From positions 248,001-312,000 of the forward strand of contig NZ_QNUE01000005.1 of NCBI RefSeq assembly GCF_003385595.1: a stretch of DNA of 64,000 bases, given 5' to 3'. Positions 8,843-16,458 of the stretch are shown here, piece after piece. Every line of letters begins with the position of its first letter. Position 1 is the stretch's first letter. The notes below the pieces were generated by a model. That model was not told where the DNA came from. It saw nothing but the letters and a program-made list of their open reading frames with translations, and ran no database searches. The position numbers and the translations under genes are program-made. Source of the stretch: Chryseobacterium flavum. Lineage in GTDB: Bacteria > Bacteroidota > Bacteroidia > Flavobacteriales > Weeksellaceae.

Positions 8843-8963
8843 AACTACAAAAGAAGAATAAAACAGCCCATAAAAGATGGATGAAGCAGTTTGCTGAGCA
8901 AAATAGTTTCATCTACACTCTTTATAGCTAAAAAACTCACCATTATATTTTAAAAATACAAAC

Positions 8964-9488
8964 ATGAAAAAGAATAGAACACAGGTTGATTTCCAGGTGT
9001 GGAAAAGTGGTAAGAAGCGCCCGGCATTACAGCTGATGGAAAACTTTTTCCGGTTTAATGATCTGGAAGCCTCTAAAGAGAAACTCAACAACATCATGCA
9101 TTACGCTGTAAACAGGAAGAGCTGGATCTGTGAAGATCCGGCAATGGTCTTTCAGTTTCATCAGGCCGTACGATCTTTTGTGCGTGCAGGTTACCTTATT
9201 CATCTGAAAGGAAAGAAGCGGTACATTCATACTCAGCTGGAAAATCCTTCTCCGTGGGTTCTCGGTCTGCTTTCGGAGAATGAATACCAGAATCCCCTGC
9301 TGGTCTTTAAAAAAGCATTCAAAGAATACAGTATAAAGGAGTTTGATTACTTTATGTCCGGTATTGTTTATTTCTCTATGGGAGCATATGAAAACCTGCC
9401 GGAAAAAAACATCGTGATTCCTTACATCCACCTCATCAAAATGTTGGATGCTGCACATCTTATTCTTGAAAGGAGAAAAAAGAGGTAA
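8964..9488 (+). CDS. basic hypothetical protein
   Basis: A 174-residue protein with Lys/Arg-rich ends (MKKNRTQVDFQVWKSGKKRP; ERRKKR) and an aromatic, mainly helical body (DPAMVFQFHQAVRSFVRAGYLIHL, PWVLGLLSENEYQNPLLVFKKAF). No signal peptide, no membrane segment, no motif I recognise. The basic termini would suit nucleic acid binding, which is only a guess. Base composition is that of the core genome rather than of the A+T-rich island to its left. It follows the candidate ncRNA on the same strand by about 120 bases and is not obviously in an operon with the next gene. The ATG at 8964 is the only sensible start. Confidence 0.6.
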   Translation: MKKNRTQVDFQVWKSGKKRPALQLMENFFRFNDLEASKEKLNNIMHYAVNRKSWICEDPAMVFQFHQAVRSFVRAGYLIHLKGKKRYIHTQLENPSPWVLGLLSENEYQNPLLVFKKAFKEYSIKEFDYFMSGIVYFSMGAYENLPEKNIVIPYIHLIKMLDAAHLILERRKKR

Positions 9489-9523
9489 TATTAGCTTTAT
9501 AAAAAAATAACGAAAAAGGGTAA

Positions 9524-9554
9524 TTGACAGTACTTTATGGTTTTATCAACTTTG
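9524..9554 (+). promoter_or_regulatory. probable promoter of the Cys-rich protein gene
   Basis: TTG at 9524-9526 and CAACTTTG at 9547-9554 (one mismatch to TAnnTTTG), 20-base spacer. The predicted start is about 70 bases before the coding start. Confidence 0.4.
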
Positions 9555-9632
9555 CTTTGTTATGTTTAAGTAAGCACAACCAGCGATGCCGAAAACTGCA
9601 ATACTGAAAGAGTAGGCAAAAAAATTAATATC

Positions 9633-10013
9633 ATGTACAAAGTTTTAAATTTTAATGGCAAAAGCGGGACTTTTGAGCATCTGTCCTCATATCCCAATCT
9701 GGATGAATGCAAATCGCATGTTAAATCAAGAGGCAGCTCCCTGGATACGATTATTATTTATGAAAGCGAAAACAATCTGAGTGGTGATGAAGAAACAAAA
9801 GTAATCATGGACACCATAAAGGCAAATAACGGAAAGATATTACGGGTATATAAAGGCGTATCCATACATAAACAAGATCTGGCAGCCTGCTGTGGAGGAA
9901 CCACATCCAATTGTTACTGTATCGTAACCTCTTCGGAAAGATATTGTGAAGCCGCCTATTGTGACAATACACATTGCTGGGTGGTAAGATGCCCCATTCC
10001 TTGTGGATGCTAG
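9633..10013 (+). CDS. protein with cysteine-rich C-terminus, possible peptide precursor
   Basis: A 126-residue protein in two parts. Residues 1-80 form a soluble alpha/beta region (MYKVLNFNGKSGTFEHL... VIMDTIKANNGKILRVYKG). Residues 84-126 hold ten cysteines (86, 87, 94, 96, 105, 110, 115, 120, 124, 126) with a CCGG start and a PIPCGC end. A folded N-terminal region followed by a compact Cys-rich tail is the layout of ribosomally made peptide precursors with long leaders, and also of small disulfide or metal-binding proteins. There is no signal peptide and no maturation enzyme next door. The gene has its own promoter and a good terminator, so it is a single-gene unit. Function unknown. Confidence 0.65.
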   Translation: MYKVLNFNGKSGTFEHLSSYPNLDECKSHVKSRGSSLDTIIIYESENNLSGDEETKVIMDTIKANNGKILRVYKGVSIHKQDLAACCGGTTSNCYCIVTSSERYCEAAYCDNTHCWVVRCPIPCGC

Positions 10014-10059
10014 GAAAAATGCATAAGGTAAACAATATGCCTTTCGGATTATTTAAATA

Positions 10060-10091
10060 AAAACCGTTCTGATTTTTTTAGAGCGGTTTTT
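10060..10091 (+). terminator. intrinsic terminator after Cys-rich protein gene
   Basis: Stem AAAACCGTTCT / AGAGCGGTTTT (10060-10070 with 10080-10090), T run. The sequence resembles the groEL terminator. Confidence 0.75.
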
Positions 10092-10237
10092 ACTTTATAT
10101 AATATCAATATAATGAATGATACGATTGTAATGCTTAGATTTGAAGTATATATAATGCCATGAAATACTCTTGCATATACCACAAATATAAAACCTGCTT
10201 TTCATTCAACCGGGCTGGAACAGCTGATTCAAAAGTG

Positions 10238-10897
10238 ATGAGATTATCCGCACTTCTTTTTGTCTTTGCAATAATGTTAAGTTGTAAAACAAACGACTCA
10301 CTAGGCCTTAAGAAAATGAGTACAAACGAACGTAATGACTATATTGCTTCCAATATAAAGGCGCGGAATGGAACAGATCTGGGTAATTTTATCTATCACA
10401 TACAGGAATCTAAAATAGATCTGAAACCTTTTCATCACCCTTTAACGGATAAGCTACTTAGCTCCAATTATCCTTACGATATTTATATACTGACAAACCT
10501 GTTAGTTAACAACAAAGAATATCAAACTGAAATAGAACAGGCACTCACCTCAAAAATTAAGATCTGGGACACCGGAAACTGGTCAGAAAAATTCTGGTCT
10601 CTAATTAAAGAGTATCATCTCAATATTGAAAGACCCGGCTTCTCTGCTATGGAGAATAATTCATTAAAAAAATATAATGTTGAAGCATTCATGAAAACAA
10701 AAATTGAAAATGATGAATTAGGAAAAGAACCATTATTAATGGTCAACTGGAGTATCATCAGCTATGAAGAAGGAACGCTTATTGAAACTTTACATAAATT
10801 AAATATTAAACACATAGATTATACCCCAAAAAGCCAATCAGTCAGCTTATATGGCAAAAGAGGCATTGACGGAGTTTTAAATATTACAACCTATTGA
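10238..10897 (+). CDS. lipoprotein with a SusC-plug-like C-terminal segment
   Basis: A 219-residue protein starting at the ATG at 10238, giving the lipoprotein signal LSALLFVFAIMLSC; an earlier ATG at 10160 adds 26 residues without sense. The middle is unrecognised. The last 60 residues, EPLLMVNWSIISYEEG... LNIKHIDYTPKSQSV then SLYGKRGIDGVLNITT, follow the pattern of the plug end in SusC/RagA receptors (xPLxVxDGxx, then an IxxI strand, then YGxRGxxGVxxITT). So a stand-alone plug-like module is fused to a lipoprotein. It might have come from a receptor or act with one; no barrel gene follows. The next small lipoprotein gene begins 32 bases downstream. Confidence 0.6.
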   Translation: MRLSALLFVFAIMLSCKTNDSLGLKKMSTNERNDYIASNIKARNGTDLGNFIYHIQESKIDLKPFHHPLTDKLLSSNYPYDIYILTNLLVNNKEYQTEIEQALTSKIKIWDTGNWSEKFWSLIKEYHLNIERPGFSAMENNSLKKYNVEAFMKTKIENDELGKEPLLMVNWSIISYEEGTLIETLHKLNIKHIDYTPKSQSVSLYGKRGIDGVLNITTY

Positions 10898-10929
10898 TCC
10901 TCACTATGCAAACAACAATATATAATCTA

Positions 10930-11118
10930 ATGAAATCAAGAATTCTCTTTCTCTTTATTACATTAATATCTTACAGTTGTTCAGTGAATAAATATAATAA
11001 TGTTCCTGCCCGGAATGAAATTGATCTTTCCTTTAAAAAGTTTACTGAAATAAAAAAAGAAGAAATAGATAAAAAATCAAAAGATATTACCGTACTTGCT
11101 GACGAATATAGAATGTGA
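10930..11118 (+). CDS. small lipoprotein
   Basis: A 62-residue protein with a lipoprotein signal (SRILFLFITLISYSC, Cys about residue 17) and a short, charged mature part rich in Lys and Glu. The ATG at 10930 begins the signal peptide; an upstream ATG at 10894 adds 12 residues and overlaps the previous gene. It shares strand and lipoprotein nature with the preceding gene, and the pair may be co-transcribed. No family recognised. Confidence 0.5.
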   Translation: MKSRILFLFITLISYSCSVNKYNNVPARNEIDLSFKKFTEIKKEEIDKKSKDITVLADEYRM

Positions 11119-11186
11119 GTGAAACCGCGCTGTTTTTAAGCAGAATAATTTATGTTCATCCAACTAAAAGCAATTTTAAAAATTCT

Positions 11187-11208
11187 CTCCAACTTTTTCC
11201 TATCTTTA
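11187..11208 (+). promoter_or_regulatory. promoter-like 22-base element upstream of kelch gene
   Basis: CTCCAACTTT, two T, CC and TATCTTTA; the last eight bases fit TAnnTTTG with one change. 18 of 22 bases match a second copy at 13729-13750 that ends in TATATTTG. Confidence 0.4.
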
Positions 11209-11295
11209 AACTACTATTATTCTATTAAGTCAGTATTAAAAGAATCCTGAACCACTGAAAAAATAAAACAAAACCAAACACGAAAAGCCATACCA

Positions 11296-12468
11296 TTGAA
11301 AACAAAATTATTATTCCTGTCATTTTTCAGCTCACTGCTGGTTCATGCGCAAACTCTTAATTTTAAAAGTCTCGCCAATATGTCTGCGGGCAGAGGAGCT
11401 ACAACCAGTGTAATCGTAGATGATAATATATATGTAATGAATGGATATCAGGAAAGCGGAGGCAATGCCAACTATATTGAAAAATATAATATTACTGATA
11501 ACAAATGGAGTGTTCTCAATTCTACCCTGATTCCCAAAAAATTTGCTAATTCAGAGACTTATGATAATAAAATTTATATTTTTAACGGTTGGGGAAACAG
11601 CCATCTTGAAATTGTAGACCTTGAAACCCAGAAAGTAACGAAGGGTGCTGTTAACCGTTCCTACACAGGAAATGCAGGTTCTGCCATCCATAACGGAAAA
11701 ATATATGTGTTCGGCGGCAGCGGACTCAATGGCGTTGCAACCACTGTTTTTTCTGACAGGTTCCAATATTATGATATTGCTTCCAATACATGGCATCCCT
11801 TACCGGATATGCCCACCGCCAGAGAAGCAAAAGGCAAAATTGTGAATGATAAGCTGTATGTTATTGGAGGTTTTAACGGCACCTCATCCCGCCTGATCAA
11901 TGTTTACGACATCAATACCAATCGCTGGACCGATCAATTTACGATGCCAGCCGTGATATCGGGACATTCATTAGCCGTATCCGGTGATAAGATTTTTATT
12001 GCAGGAGGCTATAATAATCAGACTTTTCTGGCCTATTTTGATACAACAACCAATAAATTCCATCAGTTGTCTTCCAATATGATCCCCAGAAGACATGCTG
12101 CAGCTGAAGTCTATAACAATAAATTATACATCATAGGCGGAAGTACAACGTCTGTAACCAAATCAGCTATTAAAAGTATACAGGTGGCAGATATCAGCGA
12201 TAGTACACTCGCCAATACAACCAGTGATAACCGAGCTCCGGAAACAAAAGTTTATACCAAGGCATCTAAAGACGGGTTCATTATCAGCAATAAAAATAAC
12301 AGCAATCAATTTGAATTTACCGTTTACTCCTTAGATGGAGAGGTGATAAGCAAGGGCTTTGCCTATTATAACAGAAATATAGATTTATCTAAAGTACAAC
12401 GCGGAACTTATATTTTTAGTTTTAAAGATGAGAAAGGAGCTTTGCAGAAGATTAAAATTGTAAGATGA
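11296..12468 (+). CDS. secreted kelch-repeat protein with T9SS sorting domain
   Basis: A 390-residue protein. The start is a TTG at 11296, since no ATG precedes the signal peptide (KTKLLFLSFFSSLLVHAQ). Residues about 30-290 contain repeated kelch blades: paired Gly-Gly followed by aromatic residues, as in GKIYVFGGSGLNG, DKLYVIGGFNG, DKIFIAGGYNNQ and NKLYIIGGSTTS, forming a six-bladed propeller. Residues about 315-390 form a Por secretion-system (T9SS type A) domain (FTVYSLDGEVISKG, GTYIFSF, KIKIVR), which sends the protein through the outer membrane, usually to be surface-anchored or released. Ligand unknown. It stands alone on the plus strand, with a promoter-like element 88 bases upstream. 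Confidence 0.85.
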   Translation: MKTKLLFLSFFSSLLVHAQTLNFKSLANMSAGRGATTSVIVDDNIYVMNGYQESGGNANYIEKYNITDNKWSVLNSTLIPKKFANSETYDNKIYIFNGWGNSHLEIVDLETQKVTKGAVNRSYTGNAGSAIHNGKIYVFGGSGLNGVATTVFSDRFQYYDIASNTWHPLPDMPTAREAKGKIVNDKLYVIGGFNGTSSRLINVYDINTNRWTDQFTMPAVISGHSLAVSGDKIFIAGGYNNQTFLAYFDTTTNKFHQLSSNMIPRRHAAAEVYNNKLYIIGGSTTSVTKSAIKSIQVADISDSTLANTTSDNRAPETKVYTKASKDGFIISNKNNSNQFEFTVYSLDGEVISKGFAYYNRNIDLSKVQRGTYIFSFKDEKGALQKIKIVR

Positions 12469-12549
12469 ATAACTATATAAATAAGCAGCTTTTCATAGCG
12501 TTGAGATCAGGAAATTTTAAAGCATTAAACTTCTGTAGAGTCCTTAAAA

Positions 12550-12942
12550 ATGATTGAAAATATTAAAGATTTAATTCCAAAAGACAAAAGCGATTTATTT
12601 ACAGCCGAAAAGCTAAAACACTATTCCTATGATGACCTCAAAGAAATCATTCCGGATTTGCTTGAATGGCTGCAAGATATGAACTGGCCGGTTGCAAAAA
12701 CTGTTTCAGAATATTTATTCAGCATAAATGACAAAATTACATCGGAATTACTTCCAATTCTAAAAAGTAATAAAGATGAAGTATGGAAATATTGGATTAT
12801 TACTGTTTTTGGGCCTGTTACTCAATGTCCTGTTATTAAGAATGAAATAATCAGGATTGCTGTTTCTCCAACAAAAAATGAGAAGATTGAAGAAGTTCAC
12901 GAAGTTGCACAGGAAATTATGAATAGCAGAAATTGGAAATAA
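12550..12942 (+). CDS. DUF5071 family protein
   Basis: A 130-residue cytoplasmic protein. The opening DLIPKDKSDL, the LKEIIPDLLEWLQDMNWPVAKTVSEYL helix pair (residues about 32-58) and VWKYWIITVFG are the conserved features of DUF5071. That family is helical and HEAT-like, and its role is unknown. Members are common near SUKH-type immunity proteins; here a SUKH gene lies 0.9 kb downstream. No signal peptide. Confidence 0.8.
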   Translation: MIENIKDLIPKDKSDLFTAEKLKHYSYDDLKEIIPDLLEWLQDMNWPVAKTVSEYLFSINDKITSELLPILKSNKDEVWKYWIITVFGPVTQCPVIKNEIIRIAVSPTKNEKIEEVHEVAQEIMNSRNWK

Positions 12943-13054
12943 ACCCTGTATAACAACAATGCAGAACTTATATAAAAATGAAGACTTTTATAACAGATTA
13001 GAATTATAAGATGATTTATTCTAACTTGTAGATTTGAAAACTAATAACTACACT

Positions 13055-13711
13055 ATGACTCCTCAGGAACTTGAAATATTATTAACAGAAAGAGTCCGGA
13101 TATTTGATCTCAGACAGAAAGCATTTGAATCTCTGCACAAAATACTCTCTGAAGATTCTGACGAGCTTACAGGAGGCTTCGCTCCCCATGAAATTACTTT
13201 TCTTTTTGACGGATATCAATATCTGATCAAACAGCGATACAGTGAGTCTATTATCAGAGCAAAAATAGGTCTTTATGTGGAAAACGAAATGTATCCTGAC
13301 AATCTGGAACCCATTGGTTATTATGATCTCGAAATGGATCTTGATGGAGAAATAGTGGATGACTCGTTTGTAATCGAAAAGGAAAAATACCTGAAAGATA
13401 TTGAAATTATATCCTGTTTTCAGGAGATGAACAAAAAGATGCCATCTGAATACTTAAAAGGAAATCACAATGAATGCGAATTTGTTTCCTACATATCCTT
13501 AATCGGAACTTTATTCATCAGCAAAGAATTTGAAGGTGCAGGAATATTTGTCGACAGAGCAAATACTTATTTAAAGGATAATCCTTTACCTGATAAAGAT
13601 TACTTAAAGGAATGCAGGTATTTCCTGAAAATAATGAGCCACTACTTAACAAAAAATAATTTGTTGTCAGAAAGTTTGAAACAAAGATTAGAAGAGAAAC
13701 ATGAAAAATAA
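13055..13711 (+). CDS. hypothetical cytoplasmic protein
   Basis: A 218-residue acidic protein. The ATG at 13055 (TPQELEILLTERVRIFDLRQK) is preferred to an in-frame TTG seven codons upstream. A central beta segment (IGYYDLEMDLDGEIVDDSFVIEKEKYLKDIE) is followed by a helical TPR-like tail (FISKEFEGAGIFVDRANTYL, KECRYFLKIMSHYL). I do not recognise the family. It sits between DUF5071 and the SUKH gene on the same strand in a run of small accessory proteins that in other genomes often accompany polymorphic toxins; no toxin is seen here. Confidence 0.55.
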   Translation: MTPQELEILLTERVRIFDLRQKAFESLHKILSEDSDELTGGFAPHEITFLFDGYQYLIKQRYSESIIRAKIGLYVENEMYPDNLEPIGYYDLEMDLDGEIVDDSFVIEKEKYLKDIEIISCFQEMNKKMPSEYLKGNHNECEFVSYISLIGTLFISKEFEGAGIFVDRANTYLKDNPLPDKDYLKECRYFLKIMSHYLTKNNLLSESLKQRLEEKHEK

Positions 13712-13728
13712 GTCTCCATTTTTTATCC

Positions 13729-13750
13729 CTCCAACTTTCCCCTATATTTG
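13729..13750 (+). promoter_or_regulatory. promoter-like 22-base element upstream of SUKH gene
   Basis: Starts CTCCAACTTT and ends in a perfect -7 box TATATTTG (13743-13750). It matches the element at 11187-11208. The start codon is 49 bases downstream. Confidence 0.5.
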
Positions 13751-13798
13751 TTTCAACAACGATCCGATCAATGATGAGGACATAAACCAAAAACAAAT

Positions 13799-14344
13799 AT
13801 GACAACAAAAGAAGAATTCTGGGAAAGAAAAAGAAAATTAAATGATGATTTTTTCGTGATGGGCTCCGTCGCAAAACCGGCAACAGAGGAACAAATTACG
13901 GCGTATGAAGAAAGTACAGGTTTTACATTCAGTGAAGATATTAAGGATTTCCTGACCAATTTTGGCTCCTTAATTTTTGAAGTGAAAGAAGAAGTATGGA
14001 AACGGCCTCAGGAATTTGATGTTATTCCAGCCTGGAAATTCGGATATGGCTTTTTTGTATACGGACTTTCACAGGATGAAGAAATGCCTTCCTGGATGGG
14101 CTTTGAAGAAAAACATGCCGAAGCTCTTGAATATAAAGAGAAACCTCTGGGCCAGCTTTTTTTCAAACGCAGCGGAAACTTATACAGAGCCTATACAGAT
14201 AACGGAATCATAAAAATTGAATATGACAAGTATGATGAAGATGATTATGAAATTTTTGACGGAAACATCTATGATTTTTTAATCAAAGAAATTGACAAAT
14301 TAGAAGAAGATTACAAAGAATATATCAACGAAGGAAAATCCTGA
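13799..14344 (+). CDS. SMI1/KNR4 (SUKH) family protein
   Basis: A 181-residue protein with the SUKH core: PATEEQITAYEESTGFTFSEDIKDFLTNFGSLIFE (residues about 26-60) carries the helix, the polished Phe/Pro turn and the fNG-like loop of this superfamily. The C-terminus is very acidic (YDEDDYEIFDGN, DKLEEDYKEY). SUKH proteins are mostly immunity proteins against contact-dependent or T6SS toxins; in this stretch no partner toxin is visible, so it may be an orphan or have a housekeeping role. It is followed after 7 bases by DUF2461, probably on the same transcript. Confidence 0.8.
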   Translation: MTTKEEFWERKRKLNDDFFVMGSVAKPATEEQITAYEESTGFTFSEDIKDFLTNFGSLIFEVKEEVWKRPQEFDVIPAWKFGYGFFVYGLSQDEEMPSWMGFEEKHAEALEYKEKPLGQLFFKRSGNLYRAYTDNGIIKIEYDKYDEDDYEIFDGNIYDFLIKEIDKLEEDYKEYINEGKS

Positions 14345-14351
14345 TCCCAAT

Positions 14352-15011
14352 ATGAAAAAAGCACTCGAATTTCTCAGACAGTTAAACGAAAACAACACCC
14401 GGGAATGGTTTGCGGCACATAAATCTGAGTATGATGCCATTGTAAAAGAAAACAAAGCTTTTTTTACTCAGATCTATCATGAACTTCAGGAGCATGATCA
14501 GCTCAAAGGAATTCATATTTTCAGGATTTACAGGGACGTCCGTTTTTCAAAGGATCAGACTCCTTATAAAACCAATTTCGGAGCAGGATATTCCCGGGCG
14601 AAACCAATGCTGAGGGGCGGATATTATATTCAGCTGGAACCGGGGAATAGCTTTGTAGGAGGAGGCTTTTGGGGACCTGATGCCAAAGATCTGCTTCGTA
14701 TCCGTAAAGAATTTGAAATCAGCAGTACAGAAATTGAAAAAATCATCTCAGACAAAACTTTTATAAAATATTTTGGAGAACTTAAAGGCGATTCTGTAAA
14801 AACAGCACCGCGGGGCTTTGATAAAAATCATCCCGCCATTGACCTGATCAGGAAAAAGCAATTTCTGGTAATGCGGAAATTTACTGATAAAGAAGTTTTA
14901 TCAGACAACTTTCAGAAAGAAGCTCTTCAGACCCTGCTGGCTATGCGTCCTTTTTTTGATTATATGAGTGAAGTGCTGACAACGGATATGAATGGGCAAC
15001 CTTTATTCTAG
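14352..15011 (+). CDS. DUF2461 family protein
   Basis: A 219-residue protein. It starts FLRQLNENNTREWFAAHKSEYD, continues with HIFRIYRDVRFSKDQTPYKTNFGAGY and GGYYIQLEPGNSFVGGGFW, and includes the DLLRIRKEF and PRGFDKNHPAIDLIRKKQF motifs. All of these are hallmarks of DUF2461 (TIGR02453), a widespread family of unknown function with conserved Arg and Gly clusters. Length is normal. It is 7 bases after the SUKH gene and likely co-transcribed. Confidence 0.9.
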   Translation: MKKALEFLRQLNENNTREWFAAHKSEYDAIVKENKAFFTQIYHELQEHDQLKGIHIFRIYRDVRFSKDQTPYKTNFGAGYSRAKPMLRGGYYIQLEPGNSFVGGGFWGPDAKDLLRIRKEFEISSTEIEKIISDKTFIKYFGELKGDSVKTAPRGFDKNHPAIDLIRKKQFLVMRKFTDKEVLSDNFQKEALQTLLAMRPFFDYMSEVLTTDMNGQPLF

Positions 15012-15089
15012 ACACAATTGTACTGAAAAGATTTTCCGGTTCGCATACAGAATACATAATTTTGCGAAATTCCTTTATATTTAAATACC

Positions 15090-15671
15090 ATGAAAGATTT
15101 TATATCATTATTATGCTGCTTACTGATATTGTCCTGTACTAAGAAGAATGATGAAAACAAAATTGAGAGCTACAATCCCATTCTGTTAAAGATCGGATAT
15201 TACCCAACTTTTCATCTCCCTGCTGAAACCATAGTAAACTTTAATGAAAGATATTTGATTTTTTACAGTCCGGCTTCTTATTCCCCTCCACCACCGCCGC
15301 CTCCAAAAGAAAATGGAGAAGAACGGAGCATCGAAGAAGAAAACGATTATAAAAAATATTTAAATGAAAGGCCAGAATTAAAACCCTTCAAGATAAAATT
15401 GTCCAAAAATGATATTAAACGGATTCTTCGGGTATCAGAATCTTTCAAGTCAACAGATTTCAATGATAAAGATATAAAACCAGCATTTGACGGCATGACC
15501 ACTAATATCATTATCCTATATTCAGATGGAAAACTGATTCAAATTAATCCGATGAATTCTCCCAATGAGAAACAAAGAGCACTATACAGAGAAGTCTTAG
15601 CCTTACTCATTGAAAAAAATACCAATAAGAACGACTCTGTTATCTTACAGAAAATAAAAGGATATTATTAA
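15090..15671 (+). CDS. lipoprotein with proline run
   Basis: A 193-residue protein with a lipoprotein signal (FISLLCCLLILSC, Cys16). A SPPPPPPPK stretch (residues about 67-75) links two parts. The C-terminal part (FKIKLSKNDIKRILRVSESF, MTTNIIILYSDGKLIQINPMNS) looks like the small beta sheet found in many Bacteroidota lipoproteins of unknown function. The similar 152-residue lipoprotein at 17930 has a related closing region (KDSLGKYIYESV... ), suggesting that they belong to one broad family. Confidence 0.65.
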   Translation: MKDFISLLCCLLILSCTKKNDENKIESYNPILLKIGYYPTFHLPAETIVNFNERYLIFYSPASYSPPPPPPPKENGEERSIEEENDYKKYLNERPELKPFKIKLSKNDIKRILRVSESFKSTDFNDKDIKPAFDGMTTNIIILYSDGKLIQINPMNSPNEKQRALYREVLALLIEKNTNKNDSVILQKIKGYY

Positions 15672-15807
15672 AATACTGTAGTAAATAAAGTTAACTTAAG
15701 AAAAATTTCAACTGTTTTATCTTACATCTACCTAAAATAAAAACCTGACCCTCCTCGTTTAGTATTTTTACGGAGATTTTATAATAACCTTGAAACAAAA
15801 AATTGAA

Positions 15808-16368
15808 ATGAGAAGACGTAAGATAATATTCTTAACACTTATTTCCTTATTGGTATTTCTGTCTGTAGTAGATTGGCTTAATGCTAAAGACTACTTTCAA
15901 TCAGACTACAAAGTCCTGACAACGGAGCAGGAAGATCTATTTAAGTGGAAAGATGAAGATGATACAAATTCATTTCAGGAGAGATACAGAAAATATTTTT
16001 TTGATAAGGATTACTTTTTTCCCGGACAAAAGGTAACTAAGATTAAACTATATAAGAACATTCCATTATTAGGTCCTTGGACAGGCAAAACACTGAACTC
16101 TGCCCAAATAAAAAGTCTTATACATTTCTGCAATGATCCTACCAATTTCGATTGGGATGAAACAACCTGGCAAGCCAGTGACAGCGAATATTATTTCAAA
16201 CTATTTAACAACAAAAATTTAGTAATAGGGAAAATTTATTTTTGTCTTGAAAAATGCGGTATGACCAATTCAAAGCCATTCTGTCCCGCAATGAAGACCG
16301 GCGGACTATCAGAAAAAGGGAAAAAACAAATTGAAAAATTAATACCTGATAAAACCAGCCGGAATTAA
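15808..16368 (+). CDS. membrane-anchored hypothetical protein
   Basis: A 186-residue protein with one N-terminal membrane segment (KIIFLTLISLLVFLSVVDWL) after a basic RRRK, so the remainder should face the periplasm. The ATG at 15808 was chosen over a TTG six codons upstream. The mature part contains CLEKCGM and PFCPAMK cysteines near residues 150-165, which may form disulfides. No family recognised. Confidence 0.55.
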   Translation: MRRRKIIFLTLISLLVFLSVVDWLNAKDYFQSDYKVLTTEQEDLFKWKDEDDTNSFQERYRKYFFDKDYFFPGQKVTKIKLYKNIPLLGPWTGKTLNSAQIKSLIHFCNDPTNFDWDETTWQASDSEYYFKLFNNKNLVIGKIYFCLEKCGMTNSKPFCPAMKTGGLSEKGKKQIEKLIPDKTSRN

Positions 16369-16416
16369 CAATATGGAAGGTGACTTAATCTGATATCATT
16401 CCATTTTTACTTTTAA

Positions 16417-16424
16417 TATCTTTG
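16417..16424 (+). promoter_or_regulatory. possible -7 box for hydrolase gene
   Basis: TATCTTTG fits TAnnTTTG, 34 bases before the ATG; no TTG element at the expected distance. Confidence 0.3.
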
Positions 16425-16458
16425 AAATATTCAATTCTCTTTTGTCAATACAAAAAAT

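Noticed and set aside
8578..8844. 88-codon plus-strand frame in the candidate RNA
   Set aside because: It starts inside the rod of paired bases, ends at the terminator hairpin, and has no recognisable protein character.
10160..10237. Upstream extension of the plug-like lipoprotein
   Set aside because: The 26 extra residues would bury the lipoprotein signal inside the protein.
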